A DNA stretch of 64,000 nucleotides from Priestia endophytica DSM 13796 (GTDB lineage: Bacteria > Bacillota > Bacilli > Bacillales > Bacillaceae_H): the NCBI RefSeq assembly GCF_900115845.1, contig NZ_FOXX01000017.1, forward strand, positions 1 to 64,000, given 5' to 3'. Below, piece by piece: positions 51,195 to 60,143 of the stretch. Made by a program: the position numbers and the translations under genes. Position 1 is the stretch's first letter. Every line of letters begins with the position of its first letter. The notes below the pieces were generated by a model. That model was not told the origin of the DNA and made no database searches. It worked only from the letters and a program-made list of their open reading frames with translations.

Positions 51195-51209
51195 TGATAA
51201 TGATTATCA
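51195..51209. promoter_or_regulatory. Fur box between the divergent exporter genes
   Basis: TGATAATGATTATCA, the exact 7-1-7 core of the Bacillus Fur consensus, within a longer imperfect palindrome (51191-51213). It lies 40 bases before the ABC gene and about 120 bases before the MFS gene. Confidence 0.85.
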
Positions 51210-51330
51210 TTGTGTTTTACAAGCTTTTTTTACCTCTTTTCTCTTGCTTATCTTGAATTCCTTTTCATTTGTGCCTATCATAAAGAGTAGCTTTTCTATT
51301 TTACATATTTTGAAAGGAGGACTTTCTTTA

Positions 51331-52554
51331 ATGGGAACCACTGTTGCTGCACCAAAACCGGATAACATAGAAAAAATAACAGTGTACAACATTTTATTCA
51401 TTATTGGACTTTGTCATTTATTAAATGATGCCTTACAAGCTGTTATCCCTGCTATGTTTCCAATTTTAGAAAGATCAATGGGATTGACATTCACACAACT
51501 TGGACTTATTTCTTTTACCCTTAATATGGTTTCTTCTGTCATGCAGCCTGTTGTAGGGTTTTATACAGACAAGAAGCCGATCCCTTATGCTCTGCCACTT
51601 GGGCTTACAAGCAGCATGCTTGGCATGTTTTTTCTTGCTTTTGCTCCTTCATTTGAAACTATTTTACTTTGTGTATTTTTTATCGGGCTTGGGTCTGCAG
51701 TTTTTCATCCAGAAGGTTCGCGTGTGGCCTACATGGCAGCTGGAAATAGACGCGGGCTTGCTCAATCTATTTATCAAGTTGGAGGAAACTCAGGGCAAGC
51801 GCTTGCTCCTTTAATGACAGCGCTTGTGCTAGCAAAGCTTGGGCAAGCTGGAGCTGCTTGGTTTACAATCTTCGGCGGGGTTGCCGTTGCCCTACTTTTT
51901 TATATTGCTAGATGGTATAGTTCACGCCTTGTTATGTATACGCCGAAGAAAAGAAAAGCACAGCGACAGATGAATGTAGAATCCAAAAAGGCAATTAAAG
52001 GCGCATTACTTATTATTATTTTTCTCATCTTTGCCCGTTCTTGGTATATTAGTGCTATTTCTAATTTTTATGCTTTTTATACGATTCAAAACTATGAAGC
52101 AAGCATCTCTCAATCTCAAAGCTATATTTTTCTTTTTCTTCTCATGGGAGCTGTTGGAACATTTTTAGGTGGACCTCTTGCAGATCGTTTTGGCAAAAGA
52201 AACGTTATTTTATTTTCAATGCTTGGAACCGTTCCATTCTCACTTGCCCTTCCCTACGTCAGTCCGCTCTTAGCTTACGTTTTTCTAGCTCTCATTGGGC
52301 TCGTTTTAATGTCTAGTTTTTCTGTAACCGTTGTATATGCACAAGAGCTTGTGCCAGGGAAAATTGGTACAATGTCTGGATTAACCGTTGGATTGGCATT
52401 TGGAATGGGAGCCATTGGCGGCGTTGCTTTAGGATTTTTTATTGATAAAATAGGTCTCAATCCAACGATTATTAGCGTAGGTTTCCTCCCTATCTTTGGA
52501 CTTTTAACGTTTCTTCTTCCAAAAGATGAACGGATCCAAGAGTGGTATAAATAA
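51331..52554 (+). CDS. MFS exporter of the fosmidomycin-resistance (Fsr) type
   Basis: 407 residues from ATG at 51331 (AAAGGAGG before it). Twelve helices; LCHLLNDALQAVIPAMFPIL near the start, the GSAVFHPEGSRVAYMAAGNRRG block, and GGPLADRFGKRNVI as the repeated motif A are typical of Fsr-like carriers. With a Fur box upstream a siderophore or iron-stress export role is possible. Confidence 0.86.
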   Translation: MGTTVAAPKPDNIEKITVYNILFIIGLCHLLNDALQAVIPAMFPILERSMGLTFTQLGLISFTLNMVSSVMQPVVGFYTDKKPIPYALPLGLTSSMLGMFFLAFAPSFETILLCVFFIGLGSAVFHPEGSRVAYMAAGNRRGLAQSIYQVGGNSGQALAPLMTALVLAKLGQAGAAWFTIFGGVAVALLFYIARWYSSRLVMYTPKKRKAQRQMNVESKKAIKGALLIIIFLIFARSWYISAISNFYAFYTIQNYEASISQSQSYIFLFLLMGAVGTFLGGPLADRFGKRNVILFSMLGTVPFSLALPYVSPLLAYVFLALIGLVLMSSFSVTVVYAQELVPGKIGTMSGLTVGLAFGMGAIGGVALGFFIDKIGLNPTIISVGFLPIFGLLTFLLPKDERIQEWYK

Positions 52555-52612
52555 GCATCACGTACAGCTTTAATTTATGATATGATTAAAAAAAAGCTAA
52601 GGAGAAACTTGT

Positions 52613-52750
52613 ATGAGACCTTTACAAATATCGGCTGAAACAGCTCAAAAACTAGCACAGTCGCTAAATATGCCGCTTGAGCAAATTATGCATATGCCAC
52701 AGCATATTCTACTTGCAAAGCTTGCGGAAATGCAAAAAGAAGAACAATAA
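52613..52750 (+). CDS. YycC-like small protein
   Basis: 45 residues: starts MRPLQISAETAQKLAQSLNM, goes on with PLEQIMHMPQHILLAKLAEM. AAGGAG lies ten bases before the ATG. It resembles the short YycC family of Bacillus, of unknown function. A terminator follows. Confidence 0.72.
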   Translation: MRPLQISAETAQKLAQSLNMPLEQIMHMPQHILLAKLAEMQKEEQ

Positions 52751-52754
52751 AAAC

Positions 52755-52786
52755 AAAAGGCAGAAGAAATTCTTCTGCCTTTTTAC
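52755..52786. terminator. Terminator after the YycC-like gene
   Basis: Stem AAAAGGCAGAAGAA with TTCTTCTGCCTTTT between convergent small genes. Confidence 0.84.
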
Positions 52787-52790
52787 AATA

Positions 52791-52955
52791 CTATCTTTTT
52801 TTAGATTGCTGCTTTTCTTCCAATAAATTAATAAAGCGATGAATCTTCTCGCTTGTTTGTTTTACATCGCTTTCTTTTTCTGAAGACGTCATTTCCTCTA
52901 TCATATTTGAAAGCTGCTCTCGTTCTTGTTCTGTTAGCATCGTCCAATCTGCCAC
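52791..52955 (-). CDS. Small acidic helical protein, 54 residues
   Basis: GTG start with AGGAGG seven bases upstream; reads MADWTMLTEQEREQLSNMIE first. All helical, very charged, no membrane part. The family is not recognised. It converges with the YycC-like gene. Confidence 0.6.
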   Translation of the reverse strand: MADWTMLTEQEREQLSNMIEEMTSSEKESDVKQTSEKIHRFINLLEEKQQSKKR

Positions 52956-53325
52956 TGTATCCCTCCTGTTATCTTTCCCTTTGAAAATAGATTGTTTTTC
53001 TCTCTTTATAGCAAACTTTTCTTTCTAGATCCTCTTCCGATAGACGGTTCTTTCCCGCTTATGAAGCGCTTTTTTCCCATCTTTTCTATTGTACAAATGT
53101 CATCTTAGGAGAGCAAAATAAATTTTTTTAATAGAAAAGGTTTATTCTATGAAAGATTCGGTTATTACTGATAACAGGTTATCATAAAAACATATCATGC
53201 TTCATGTATAACCAAACTAATTTTTTATTTCAAACAATTTTTCTTGTGTAGAAGAGATGATGCTTGTAAAATGTTTCATATAAAGGATATTTCTACACAA
53301 AAGCTAAAATGAAGAGGTGTTTAGT
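52956..53325. promoter_or_regulatory. Upstream region of the HU gene
   Basis: About 370 bases. It contains the perfect inverted repeat TGATAACAGGTTATCA at 53169-53184. The ribosome site GAAGAGG precedes the GTG. Several AT-rich boxes could be promoters, but I cannot choose one. Confidence 0.45.
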
Positions 53326-53598
53326 GTGAATAAAACAGATTTAATTAATGCAGTAGCTGAAAAAGCGGAACTAAGCAAAAAAGATGCAACAAAAGCTCTT
53401 GATGCTTTGTTTGACACAATCTCATCAACATTATCAAAAGAAGAAAAAATCCAGCTTATTGGCTTCGGTACATTTGAAGTACGTGAGCGCTCAGCTCGTA
53501 CAGGCCGTAACCCACAAACAGGAGAAGAAATTCAAATCCCAGCTTCAAAAGTGCCTGCCTTTAAAGCTGGGAAAGAGTTAAAAGAAGCTGTTAAGTAA
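53326..53598 (+). CDS. hup: DNA-binding protein HU (HBsu)
   Basis: 90 residues from GTG at 53326, which gives the exact HU length and start [20 protein letters not shown]; an in-frame GTG at 53317 overlaps the ribosome site. The DNA arm [20 protein letters not shown] is complete. It binds and bends DNA as a homodimer and compacts the nucleoid. Confidence 0.96.
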   Translation: MNKTDLINAVAEKAELSKKDATKALDALFDTISSTLSKEEKIQLIGFGTFEVRERSARTGRNPQTGEEIQIPASKVPAFKAGKELKEAVK

Positions 53599-53617
53599 AA
53601 AAAATGCCACTACAAAG

Positions 53618-53650
53618 AAGTCGTCTTCTCATTGAGAAGGCGACTTTTTT
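53618..53650. terminator. Terminator of the HU gene
   Basis: Stem AAGTCGTCTTCTC with GAGAAGGCGACTT (one mismatch), then TTTTTT. Confidence 0.82.
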
Positions 53651-53660
53651 CATACCTAAC

Positions 53661-54530
53661 CTATACGTTCCATGCACCAGAAGCAATATGTTCAACATAT
53701 CCACCAACTTCGATATGAAAATTCTCATCCTTTTTTACTTTTACAAACAAAAGAGAAGGTCTCCCTATCTCATACCCTTGTTCGACCGTCATAGATATAG
53801 AACTTTCCCCAAAATAGTTGTGGTAGACGCAGTAGGCACCAAGACATCCATTAGCACTTCCTGTCGCTGGATCTTCTGGGACTCCATAGTAAGAGCAAAA
53901 ATCACGAGCATGCAGCGTATTCCCTTCTACTGTTTCCGGACAAAATACCATGATTGCTTTTGCTTCTCTATCTTTTATCATTTCACAATAAGCTCTTTCG
54001 TTCACAACAATGTTTTTAACGGTTTGTAGTGTTTTAATAGGAGCAATAATGACAGGCAGTCCTGTTGAAACTTCTTGAACAGGATATGTATCACAAAGCT
54101 CTTCTGTCCCTATATTTAGAACAGCAGCCGCTTCTTCTTTTTCAATCGTTGCCCCAAATGTTGGTTCGTTTTGGAGCATCAAAACTTTTCCATCTTCTTC
54201 AAATGAAACTGAAATTGAGCCAATTTTATAACGTAAGGTCATATTTTTCACATTTTCTTCTAATAAATGTTGCCTAATAATATGTGCTGTTCCTAATGTG
54301 GGATGACCTGCAAATGGAACCTCTTCTGTTGGCGTAAAAATCCTTACGTCCCACGCTCCGTCCCTTTCTTTATAATCCAAAATAAAGGTTGTTTCAGAGA
54401 AATTCACTTCTTTTGCAATCTTCTGCATCTCTTCCGTTGATAAATGACGAGCATTTTCAAAAACAGCAAGCTGATTTCCGCTGTAGCGCCCTTTTGAAAA
54501 CACATCAACAATATGAAATTTAATGGTCAT
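53661..54530 (-). CDS. PhzF-family isomerase-like protein
   Basis: 289 residues. Start FHIVDVFSKGRYSGNQLAVF, catalytic Glu46 in NFSETTFI, and DPATGSANGCLGAY in the second half are the PhzF hallmarks. The phenazine enzyme isomerises a dihydro-hydroxyanthranilate; in Bacillus no phenazine genes are near, so the real substrate is unknown. Confidence 0.88.
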   Translation of the reverse strand: MTIKFHIVDVFSKGRYSGNQLAVFENARHLSTEEMQKIAKEVNFSETTFILDYKERDGAWDVRIFTPTEEVPFAGHPTLGTAHIIRQHLLEENVKNMTLRYKIGSISVSFEEDGKVLMLQNEPTFGATIEKEEAAAVLNIGTEELCDTYPVQEVSTGLPVIIAPIKTLQTVKNIVVNERAYCEMIKDREAKAIMVFCPETVEGNTLHARDFCSYYGVPEDPATGSANGCLGAYCVYHNYFGESSISMTVEQGYEIGRPSLLFVKVKKDENFHIEVGGYVEHIASGAWNV

Positions 54531-54658
54531 TACACGTCCTCCTTTTTATAAATTTTACCATATCCTATTAAAATATAAATTCTTATTTGTTAATTTTCGC
54601 ATCTCATGCTTTAGGTTGCTGTTATTTACTAGTTACAATAAGAGCGTCAGCAACTTAT

Positions 54659-54704
54659 AAAAAGAGCTAATTTCCCAGCTCTATATAAGAAATTAGCTCT
54701 TTTT
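54659..54704. terminator. Terminator of the ABC-2 operon
   Basis: Sixteen-base stem AAAAAGAGCTAATTTC with GAAATTAGCTCTTTTT between the ABC-2 and PhzF genes. Confidence 0.85.
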
Positions 54705-54744
54705 ATTATTTTAACTTCTTTGATTCTAGGTAAGACAAGTTTTG

Positions 54745-55884
54745 TTAAACAAACGTTCTTACACTTTTATTTCGACTAAATTTATAGATAGCAATCAAAA
54801 AGAAAGCAATCCCAAATGAAAACAGCACAATAAAATTCATATACAAATCTTCTAATCCTTTTCCTTCTTGAAATTCCGTAATAGTTTCTAATACCCATTT
54901 TTGTGGCAGGAAGTCAGCAATTTTCCGGATGGAATCTGGCATAACTTCAATAGGCCAAAAGCAGCCTGATAGCATGCATGTAGGAATAAGTACGGCATTT
55001 TGTAAAGCAGGTGCTGCAGAAGTTGAATTCACAAAGGAAATGAGCGCTAATGAAAGTCCAACGGAAACAAAAGAGAATAAGAACATAAGAGAAAAAAGTT
55101 GCCAAGACGGTATCCCGTAATCAATGTGAAAAACAGCTTTCATAATGGTTAACGTTAAAATAGCCTGTACGCTCATCACAATCATATTTACAATAATGTT
55201 TGCTGCTACATACTGTCTTGCTGTAATAGGAGCCGCTGTAATTCTGTAATAAGTTCTCGTCTCTTTCTCTTTTAAAATAAGCAGTGATAGTGACATAGCA
55301 AAGGACAACATGATTACAATTAGAAAACCAATGGAACTGTACGTCATTTGCTTATACTGAGATGTGTTTTCAAGTGCTGCAGCTGTCACCCTAACTTCAG
55401 AGTTCTGATAGCGGTTATAAACAAGCTGAAACTCTTCATTCCCCTCTGTTCCACGCGCAATTGAAGCCACATTATCAATATAACTAGCAAGATAGCTTTT
55501 CACAAAAGCCGTTGCTTCTTCTCCTTTAAGAGATACAAGCTCAATCCCTTCTGGTTTTCCTCTTTTAACACTTTCTTCAAATCCGCTCTTAAAAATAACA
55601 ATAAGATCTTTTTCTCCCGCTGTTAGGGATTCCTCTTGTTGTTTAATTGAAATTTTTTCAACGCTCGTATTTTCCAGCCCTTTTAAAAAGGAGAAAGTGT
55701 CTTCTGTAAGGCCGCTTTTATCTTTATCAACAACGCCAATTCGGATATTCGGGTTGTCACTTCCATGTATAACCGTTGATAAAATAATTCCTGCAAGGGG
55801 AATGAATAAATATAAAAGAAGGCCTCCTTTCATATTTAGCAAGCTTTTTATAATATTTTTTATAATCCATCCTGTTTCTTTCAC
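54745..55884 (-). CDS. ABC-2 type permease, LnrN-like
   Basis: 379 residues. One N-terminal helix, a large outside domain (residues about 35-175), then five to six helices with ITAAPITARQYVAANIIVNM and LSGCFWPIEVMPDSIRKIAD, as in ABC-2 exporters of the YhgE/LnrMN sort. It directly abuts the other permease, and both serve the ATPase two genes up. Confidence 0.84.
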   Translation of the reverse strand: MKETGWIIKNIIKSLLNMKGGLLLYLFIPLAGIILSTVIHGSDNPNIRIGVVDKDKSGLTEDTFSFLKGLENTSVEKISIKQQEESLTAGEKDLIVIFKSGFEESVKRGKPEGIELVSLKGEEATAFVKSYLASYIDNVASIARGTEGNEEFQLVYNRYQNSEVRVTAAALENTSQYKQMTYSSIGFLIVIMLSFAMSLSLLILKEKETRTYYRITAAPITARQYVAANIIVNMIVMSVQAILTLTIMKAVFHIDYGIPSWQLFSLMFLFSFVSVGLSLALISFVNSTSAAPALQNAVLIPTCMLSGCFWPIEVMPDSIRKIADFLPQKWVLETITEFQEGKGLEDLYMNFIVLFSFGIAFFLIAIYKFSRNKSVRTFV

Positions 55885-57009
55885 TTATAGTCCCTCCCGT
55901 CTCCGCAGAGCAAAAGTAGTGATTAAAATAAACAGTAAAGCTATCCCAATGTTACTAAAGAGAACAGAGAAGGCTGTGTCAAAACTTCCGGTATATATAA
56001 CATCTAAAATTCCTTCATTTGCCCAATGAAGCGGAGAAAGATTTACGATCAGATGCAAAAATGTGCCTTCTTCTGCTGTGAAAGGAAAATATGCTCCTCC
56101 AAAAAAGTTAGCAAGCTGTACAAAGACAACGGAAATAACGCTTGTTGTTTGAGGGGTTTTAGCAATATAACTAATACAAATTCCTAAGCTGACGGCTAGA
56201 AATACTTCCGTAGCTAAAAGGAGGAAAATAAGGAAAAGATGATCCCCCCAATTCGCTTTAAAAACATATTTACTAAATAAGATAACAGCTAAGAGAAACA
56301 TCATATTCACCACTAATATCCCTAAAACCTTTCCAACAAAAATTTCAAACTTGCTAATTGGTGAAGATAGAAGTCTGTCACTCGTATGAAGCACTGTTTC
56401 TCCTCTTAAAAGCTGAAAACTATGAAACAAGCTAAAAAACGCGGTCATTGTTGTCATTACAACAGCGTAGTAATCCATTGCATTTGGCTTATTAGGTGAG
56501 TTTAGCGCTCTTTCTTTCATGTAGTCACTGTTACTTGCTGTTGTAGCTTCTTCTATTCCTTTAGGATTTATTTTAGCTATTTCATATACGGCATTATATC
56601 GATCTACGAAATTTTGCATAATAGCTTGAACAACGCTTTGTTCAACAGAGGTAGTGCTATTTTTGTAAATTTTTACCTCTTTTGAGTGAAGTTCAATATA
56701 AGCCGTATATTCTCCCTTCCTTATCGCTTCTTTTCCCTCTAATGTTCCCTTTGCTTCCTTAAAAGATAGATCACTTTCTTTCTCCATTTTTTTTATAAAG
56801 CTTTTAAAACTTTCAGTAAATTCACTGTCTCCTTTACTTTTATACAGAATGTTCACGTCATTAATAGACACATCTTTTGCAAACGCTCCGGAAAGGGCTG
56901 TTCCTAAAATAAACATGAGGCCAATCGGAAGAGCGAGATAAAACAGAAACATTTGTTTATCTCGACAATAGCTTTTTATTTCTTTTACCATCAGATTAAT
57001 TATCCTCAT
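55885..57009 (-). CDS. ABC-2 type permease, LnrM-like
   Basis: 374 residues with the same layout: helix, outside domain (AKDVSINDVNILYKSKGDSE), then helices with RLLSSPISKFEIFVGKVLGI and GGAYFPFTAEEG. Forms the second half of the channel. It lies 17 bases after the ATPase gene. Confidence 0.84.
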   Translation of the reverse strand: MRIINLMVKEIKSYCRDKQMFLFYLALPIGLMFILGTALSGAFAKDVSINDVNILYKSKGDSEFTESFKSFIKKMEKESDLSFKEAKGTLEGKEAIRKGEYTAYIELHSKEVKIYKNSTTSVEQSVVQAIMQNFVDRYNAVYEIAKINPKGIEEATTASNSDYMKERALNSPNKPNAMDYYAVVMTTMTAFFSLFHSFQLLRGETVLHTSDRLLSSPISKFEIFVGKVLGILVVNMMFLLAVILFSKYVFKANWGDHLFLIFLLLATEVFLAVSLGICISYIAKTPQTTSVISVVFVQLANFFGGAYFPFTAEEGTFLHLIVNLSPLHWANEGILDVIYTGSFDTAFSVLFSNIGIALLFILITTFALRRREGL

Positions 57010-57026
57010 AATTCCTCCCTCCTTTC

Positions 57027-57962
57027 CTAGTCTCTTAGATTACGTCCTGTTAATGTTAAAAACACCGTTTCTAAATTAGGCGCTTTTTCTTCCAACGAAC
57101 TTATTTCCACTTCTGCTTTCAGTAAAGTTTGGATAATTTTATTCAAGTTTTGAATTTCTACGTCTGAATAAATTTTAATTATATTTCCTTCAATGCTTGC
57201 ACGCTTTACTCCACCAATTTCTTCTATCGATTCACAATTAACATACAAGGGATCTTTCACTTCAACCCATAGCTCTTTTACATCTGTAATCAGCGACTTA
57301 AGATTTTCTTTTGATCCTTTTGCAATAATTTTGCCATGATCAACAATCGCAATGTTCGTACATAGCGCTTCTACTTCTTCCATATAATGACTTGTGTAAA
57401 TGATGGTAGAACCTATTTCATTAAGCTTTTTGACTGATTCCAAAATGTGTTTACGAGACTGAGGATCAATACCAACCGTTGGTTCATCCATAATTAATAG
57501 CTTTGGTCGATGTGCAATAGCACATGCAATATTCAGACGGCGTTTCATTCCTCCTGAGAAACTTTTTGGAAAACTTTTTGCTTTATCCGCAAGCCCTACA
57601 AACTCTAAAGCTTCTTCAACGCGCTGTTTTAACAAACTTCCTCTTAGTCCATAAAGTCCAGCGAAGAATTTAATATTTTCACTTGCTGTTAGATTTTCAT
57701 AAATGGCAATATCTTGCGGAACAATTCCAACATTCATTTTGGCAAACTTCCGGTGTTTAGTAATGCTTTTTCCTAAAATCTCAATTTCACCTTCTGTAAT
57801 TTGCAACAAGCTTGCTATCATATTAATTGTTGTACTTTTTCCTGCTCCATTCGCTCCAAGCAAACCAAAAATCTCACCTTTTTGGATCGATAAAGACATA
57901 TTATCAACCGCGATAAAGTCATTAAATTTTCTTGTGACATTTCTCAATTCTAAAACGTTCAT
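57027..57962 (-). CDS. ABC transporter ATPase, LnrL-like
   Basis: 311 residues. Walker A GANGAGKST, signature FSGGMKRRLNIACA, Walker B LLIMDEPTVGID, and a C-terminal regulatory part of about 90 residues as in drug-type (DrrA) ATPases. With the two ABC-2 permeases and the two-component pair upstream it matches the LnrJK-LMN system of B. subtilis, which gives resistance to linearmycin-type polyenes. Confidence 0.87.
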   Translation of the reverse strand: MNVLELRNVTRKFNDFIAVDNMSLSIQKGEIFGLLGANGAGKSTTINMIASLLQITEGEIEILGKSITKHRKFAKMNVGIVPQDIAIYENLTASENIKFFAGLYGLRGSLLKQRVEEALEFVGLADKAKSFPKSFSGGMKRRLNIACAIAHRPKLLIMDEPTVGIDPQSRKHILESVKKLNEIGSTIIYTSHYMEEVEALCTNIAIVDHGKIIAKGSKENLKSLITDVKELWVEVKDPLYVNCESIEEIGGVKRASIEGNIIKIYSDVEIQNLNKIIQTLLKAEVEISSLEEKAPNLETVFLTLTGRNLRD

Positions 57963-58003
57963 ACCGTCACCCTTTCTGTTCCTTATCTTTTCTCATTGTA
58001 AAT

Positions 58004-58044
58004 AAAAAACATGAACTTCCGTAGTGCAGAAGTTCATGTTTTTT
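58004..58044. terminator. Terminator between the two-component genes and the ABC genes
   Basis: Sixteen-base stem AAAAAACATGAACTTC with GAAGTTCATGTTTTTT. It separates kinase/regulator transcription from the ABC operon, so the latter should have its own promoter just downstream. Confidence 0.82.
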
Positions 58045-58082
58045 AGATGAGAATATTCACTATTTTTTAGGAAGAAACACAT

Positions 58083-59210
58083 TTAAGAGGATAAAGGGAG
58101 CAGCGTTGTAACAGAAAAGCCGTTTGATCCATCTACGATAATCTGTCCGTTTAAAGATGCAGCACGTTCTTCCATTCCCATAATTCCCATTCCTTTTATC
58201 ACTTTCTCTGCTCCTGTTCCATTGTCTTTTATTTGGGCCTTAACCACTTTATTTAATACAGCTACATCGACCGTAATCTCACTTGCGTTGCTATGCTTTA
58301 GAGAATTTGTAAGTCCTTCCGCAATATTTCCATACACAATTTTCCAATAGATTGGTTCCATCTTATCTAAATCTCCGCTATACAAAAAAGAGGTAGAAAC
58401 GTTCGTTCGAACGACAAACTCGTTAATAAGCGTTTTAAGTTGATTTACGCCCATTTGTTCTGAGGGAGGTTTAATTTTTTTTAACGTCAACCTGATACTT
58501 TCAATTCCTTCACTGGAAATATTAATGGCATTTTGCAAAAGCTCTTTTGCTTTTTTTTCGTCACGCCCAAGAAGCTGTTTTGAGGCTTCCATCTGAATTA
58601 AAGCGCCTGTCATTGCATGCCCAATCTGATCATGAATTTCTTGAGAAAGACGATTTCGTTCTTCAAGCTTAAACATATACTGAGATTGCTTTTTCCATAC
58701 CTCTTTTTTATGAAGATTTCGCTTTGTATCATGAAGGTCCTTGCGAAGATTTAATTCTTTTTGTTCTAAGAAAACAATTCTACTCGTATAGCGAGCTAGC
58801 ATTGTAAACGTTAAAAACGTAAAGACAGTCACAAATCCGTATAAAACTTGCACATGATAAGGAAGAAAAAAGAGAACAATAAGAGCAACAGGCATACCCC
58901 ATTCTAGTCTTTTCCCCTGATAAAAAAGAAGTTCGTATATGTTTAACGGAAAAAGTAAAAAGTAGAGGATATGAAGCAATGTAGCACTCGTAGCAAGCAC
59001 TGCAAGAGATAAAAGCAATACAACAAGCTTCACGTTTCTTTTCTTCATAATATAAAGTAAAACATTGAAACAAACATAAAGTAAAAGTGAACATACTATC
59101 CATGGAACTTTCTCTCCACCCTCATTTACATACTGGAGGATAAAGTACAATAGCAATACCGCTTTGCTGTATAAAACCCATTCTTCCATTAGCTGTTCTT
59201 TTCTAACCAT
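58083..59210 (-). CDS. Sensor histidine kinase, DesK/NarX class, LnrJ-like
   Basis: 375 residues. About five to six membrane helices in residues 10-145 with hardly any outside loop, so it should sense inside the membrane. HisKA_3 box EERNRLSQEIHDQIGHAMTG with His193, then ATPase boxes DNGTGAEKVIKGMGIMGMEE. Its first base overlaps the regulator stop by one base. This intramembrane-sensing type fits detection of membrane-active antibiotics. Confidence 0.88.
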   Translation of the reverse strand: MVRKEQLMEEWVLYSKAVLLLYFILQYVNEGGEKVPWIVCSLLLYVCFNVLLYIMKKRNVKLVVLLLSLAVLATSATLLHILYFLLFPLNIYELLFYQGKRLEWGMPVALIVLFFLPYHVQVLYGFVTVFTFLTFTMLARYTSRIVFLEQKELNLRKDLHDTKRNLHKKEVWKKQSQYMFKLEERNRLSQEIHDQIGHAMTGALIQMEASKQLLGRDEKKAKELLQNAINISSEGIESIRLTLKKIKPPSEQMGVNQLKTLINEFVVRTNVSTSFLYSGDLDKMEPIYWKIVYGNIAEGLTNSLKHSNASEITVDVAVLNKVVKAQIKDNGTGAEKVIKGMGIMGMEERAASLNGQIIVDGSNGFSVTTLLPLSS

Positions 59211-59848
59211 TAATCTACTTTCCCTGTTAAATAATAGATTGCAATTTTTGTTCGATGTCCTAAATTACCTTTTGATAAGATTGTACTCACATAATTTGCA
59301 ATCGTTCCCTCTGACATAAACAGCTTTGCCGCAATTTCTTTATTAGAAAGTCCTTTCGCAATAAGAGACATAACCATAATTTCTCTTTCTGTAAAAAGAT
59401 TTTGATCAATTTTTACCTTTTCTTTAGCAGGCTGCAAGTTTGATTTAATTTTATCAAGTACCACATCTTGCATAACAGTGTGTCCCATATAAACACTTTT
59501 GATAGCATCCCGGATTCGCTCGGGATCATTGTTTTTTAGTAAGTAACCACGCGCTCCGTTCCTTATTGCATCCAATACGTATTCATCATCATCAAACGTT
59601 GTCAGAATAAGCGGTTTTACGTTCGTTTTCTCGCTCAAAATCTTTGTTGCTTCAACTCCATTCATATTAGGCATACGAATATCTAACAGGGCTACATCTG
59701 GAGAGTGATGTTCACAATACGCTACAGCTTCTTCTCCATCTACAAAAAGACCTACTACATCAAATTCTTCATATGTACTCAAAATAATTTTCATTCCTTC
59801 GCGGACGAATGAATTATCATCTGCAATAATCACGTTAATTTTCCCCAT
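59210..59848 (-). CDS. NarL/LuxR-type response regulator, LnrK-like
   Basis: 212 residues. Receiver domain with acidic pair at 10-11, phosphoacceptor Asp56 in ALLDIRMPNMNG, Thr and Lys in LTTFDDDE and LLKN; C-terminal helix-turn-helix LTEREIMVMSLIAKGLSNKEIA-type. Partner of the kinase that follows it; should turn on the ABC genes downstream. Confidence 0.9.
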   Translation of the reverse strand: MGKINVIIADDNSFVREGMKIILSTYEEFDVVGLFVDGEEAVAYCEHHSPDVALLDIRMPNMNGVEATKILSEKTNVKPLILTTFDDDEYVLDAIRNGARGYLLKNNDPERIRDAIKSVYMGHTVMQDVVLDKIKSNLQPAKEKVKIDQNLFTEREIMVMSLIAKGLSNKEIAAKLFMSEGTIANYVSTILSKGNLGHRTKIAIYYLTGKVD

Positions 59849-60143
59849 TTATTTCCCCACTTTTATGAATTTAAGTATTTTTTTGTATATTATAACACGA
59901 TGCTTTATTATTCATTTTACAAAGTCTTGTTATTTTTTAAAGATTATTCGTACATATTAGAAGTAAAACCTCATCATTATAAAGTTGTTTTCCATTGCAT
60001 TAGCTATTACAAAGTTTTTCATTTTGATTACAAAGTGCAAAAATAAAGCTCAAAGGTTTCTTTTTCTATCGATATGCTTTACAATGCCCACTAGATACTT
60101 TTTTAGAAAAGATATCTATTTTTGTTTCAGAAAGGAGAAAGTC

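Noticed and set aside
53604-54029. 141-codon plus-strand frame
   Set aside because: Lies opposite the PhzF gene and begins in the HU terminator. A shadow frame.
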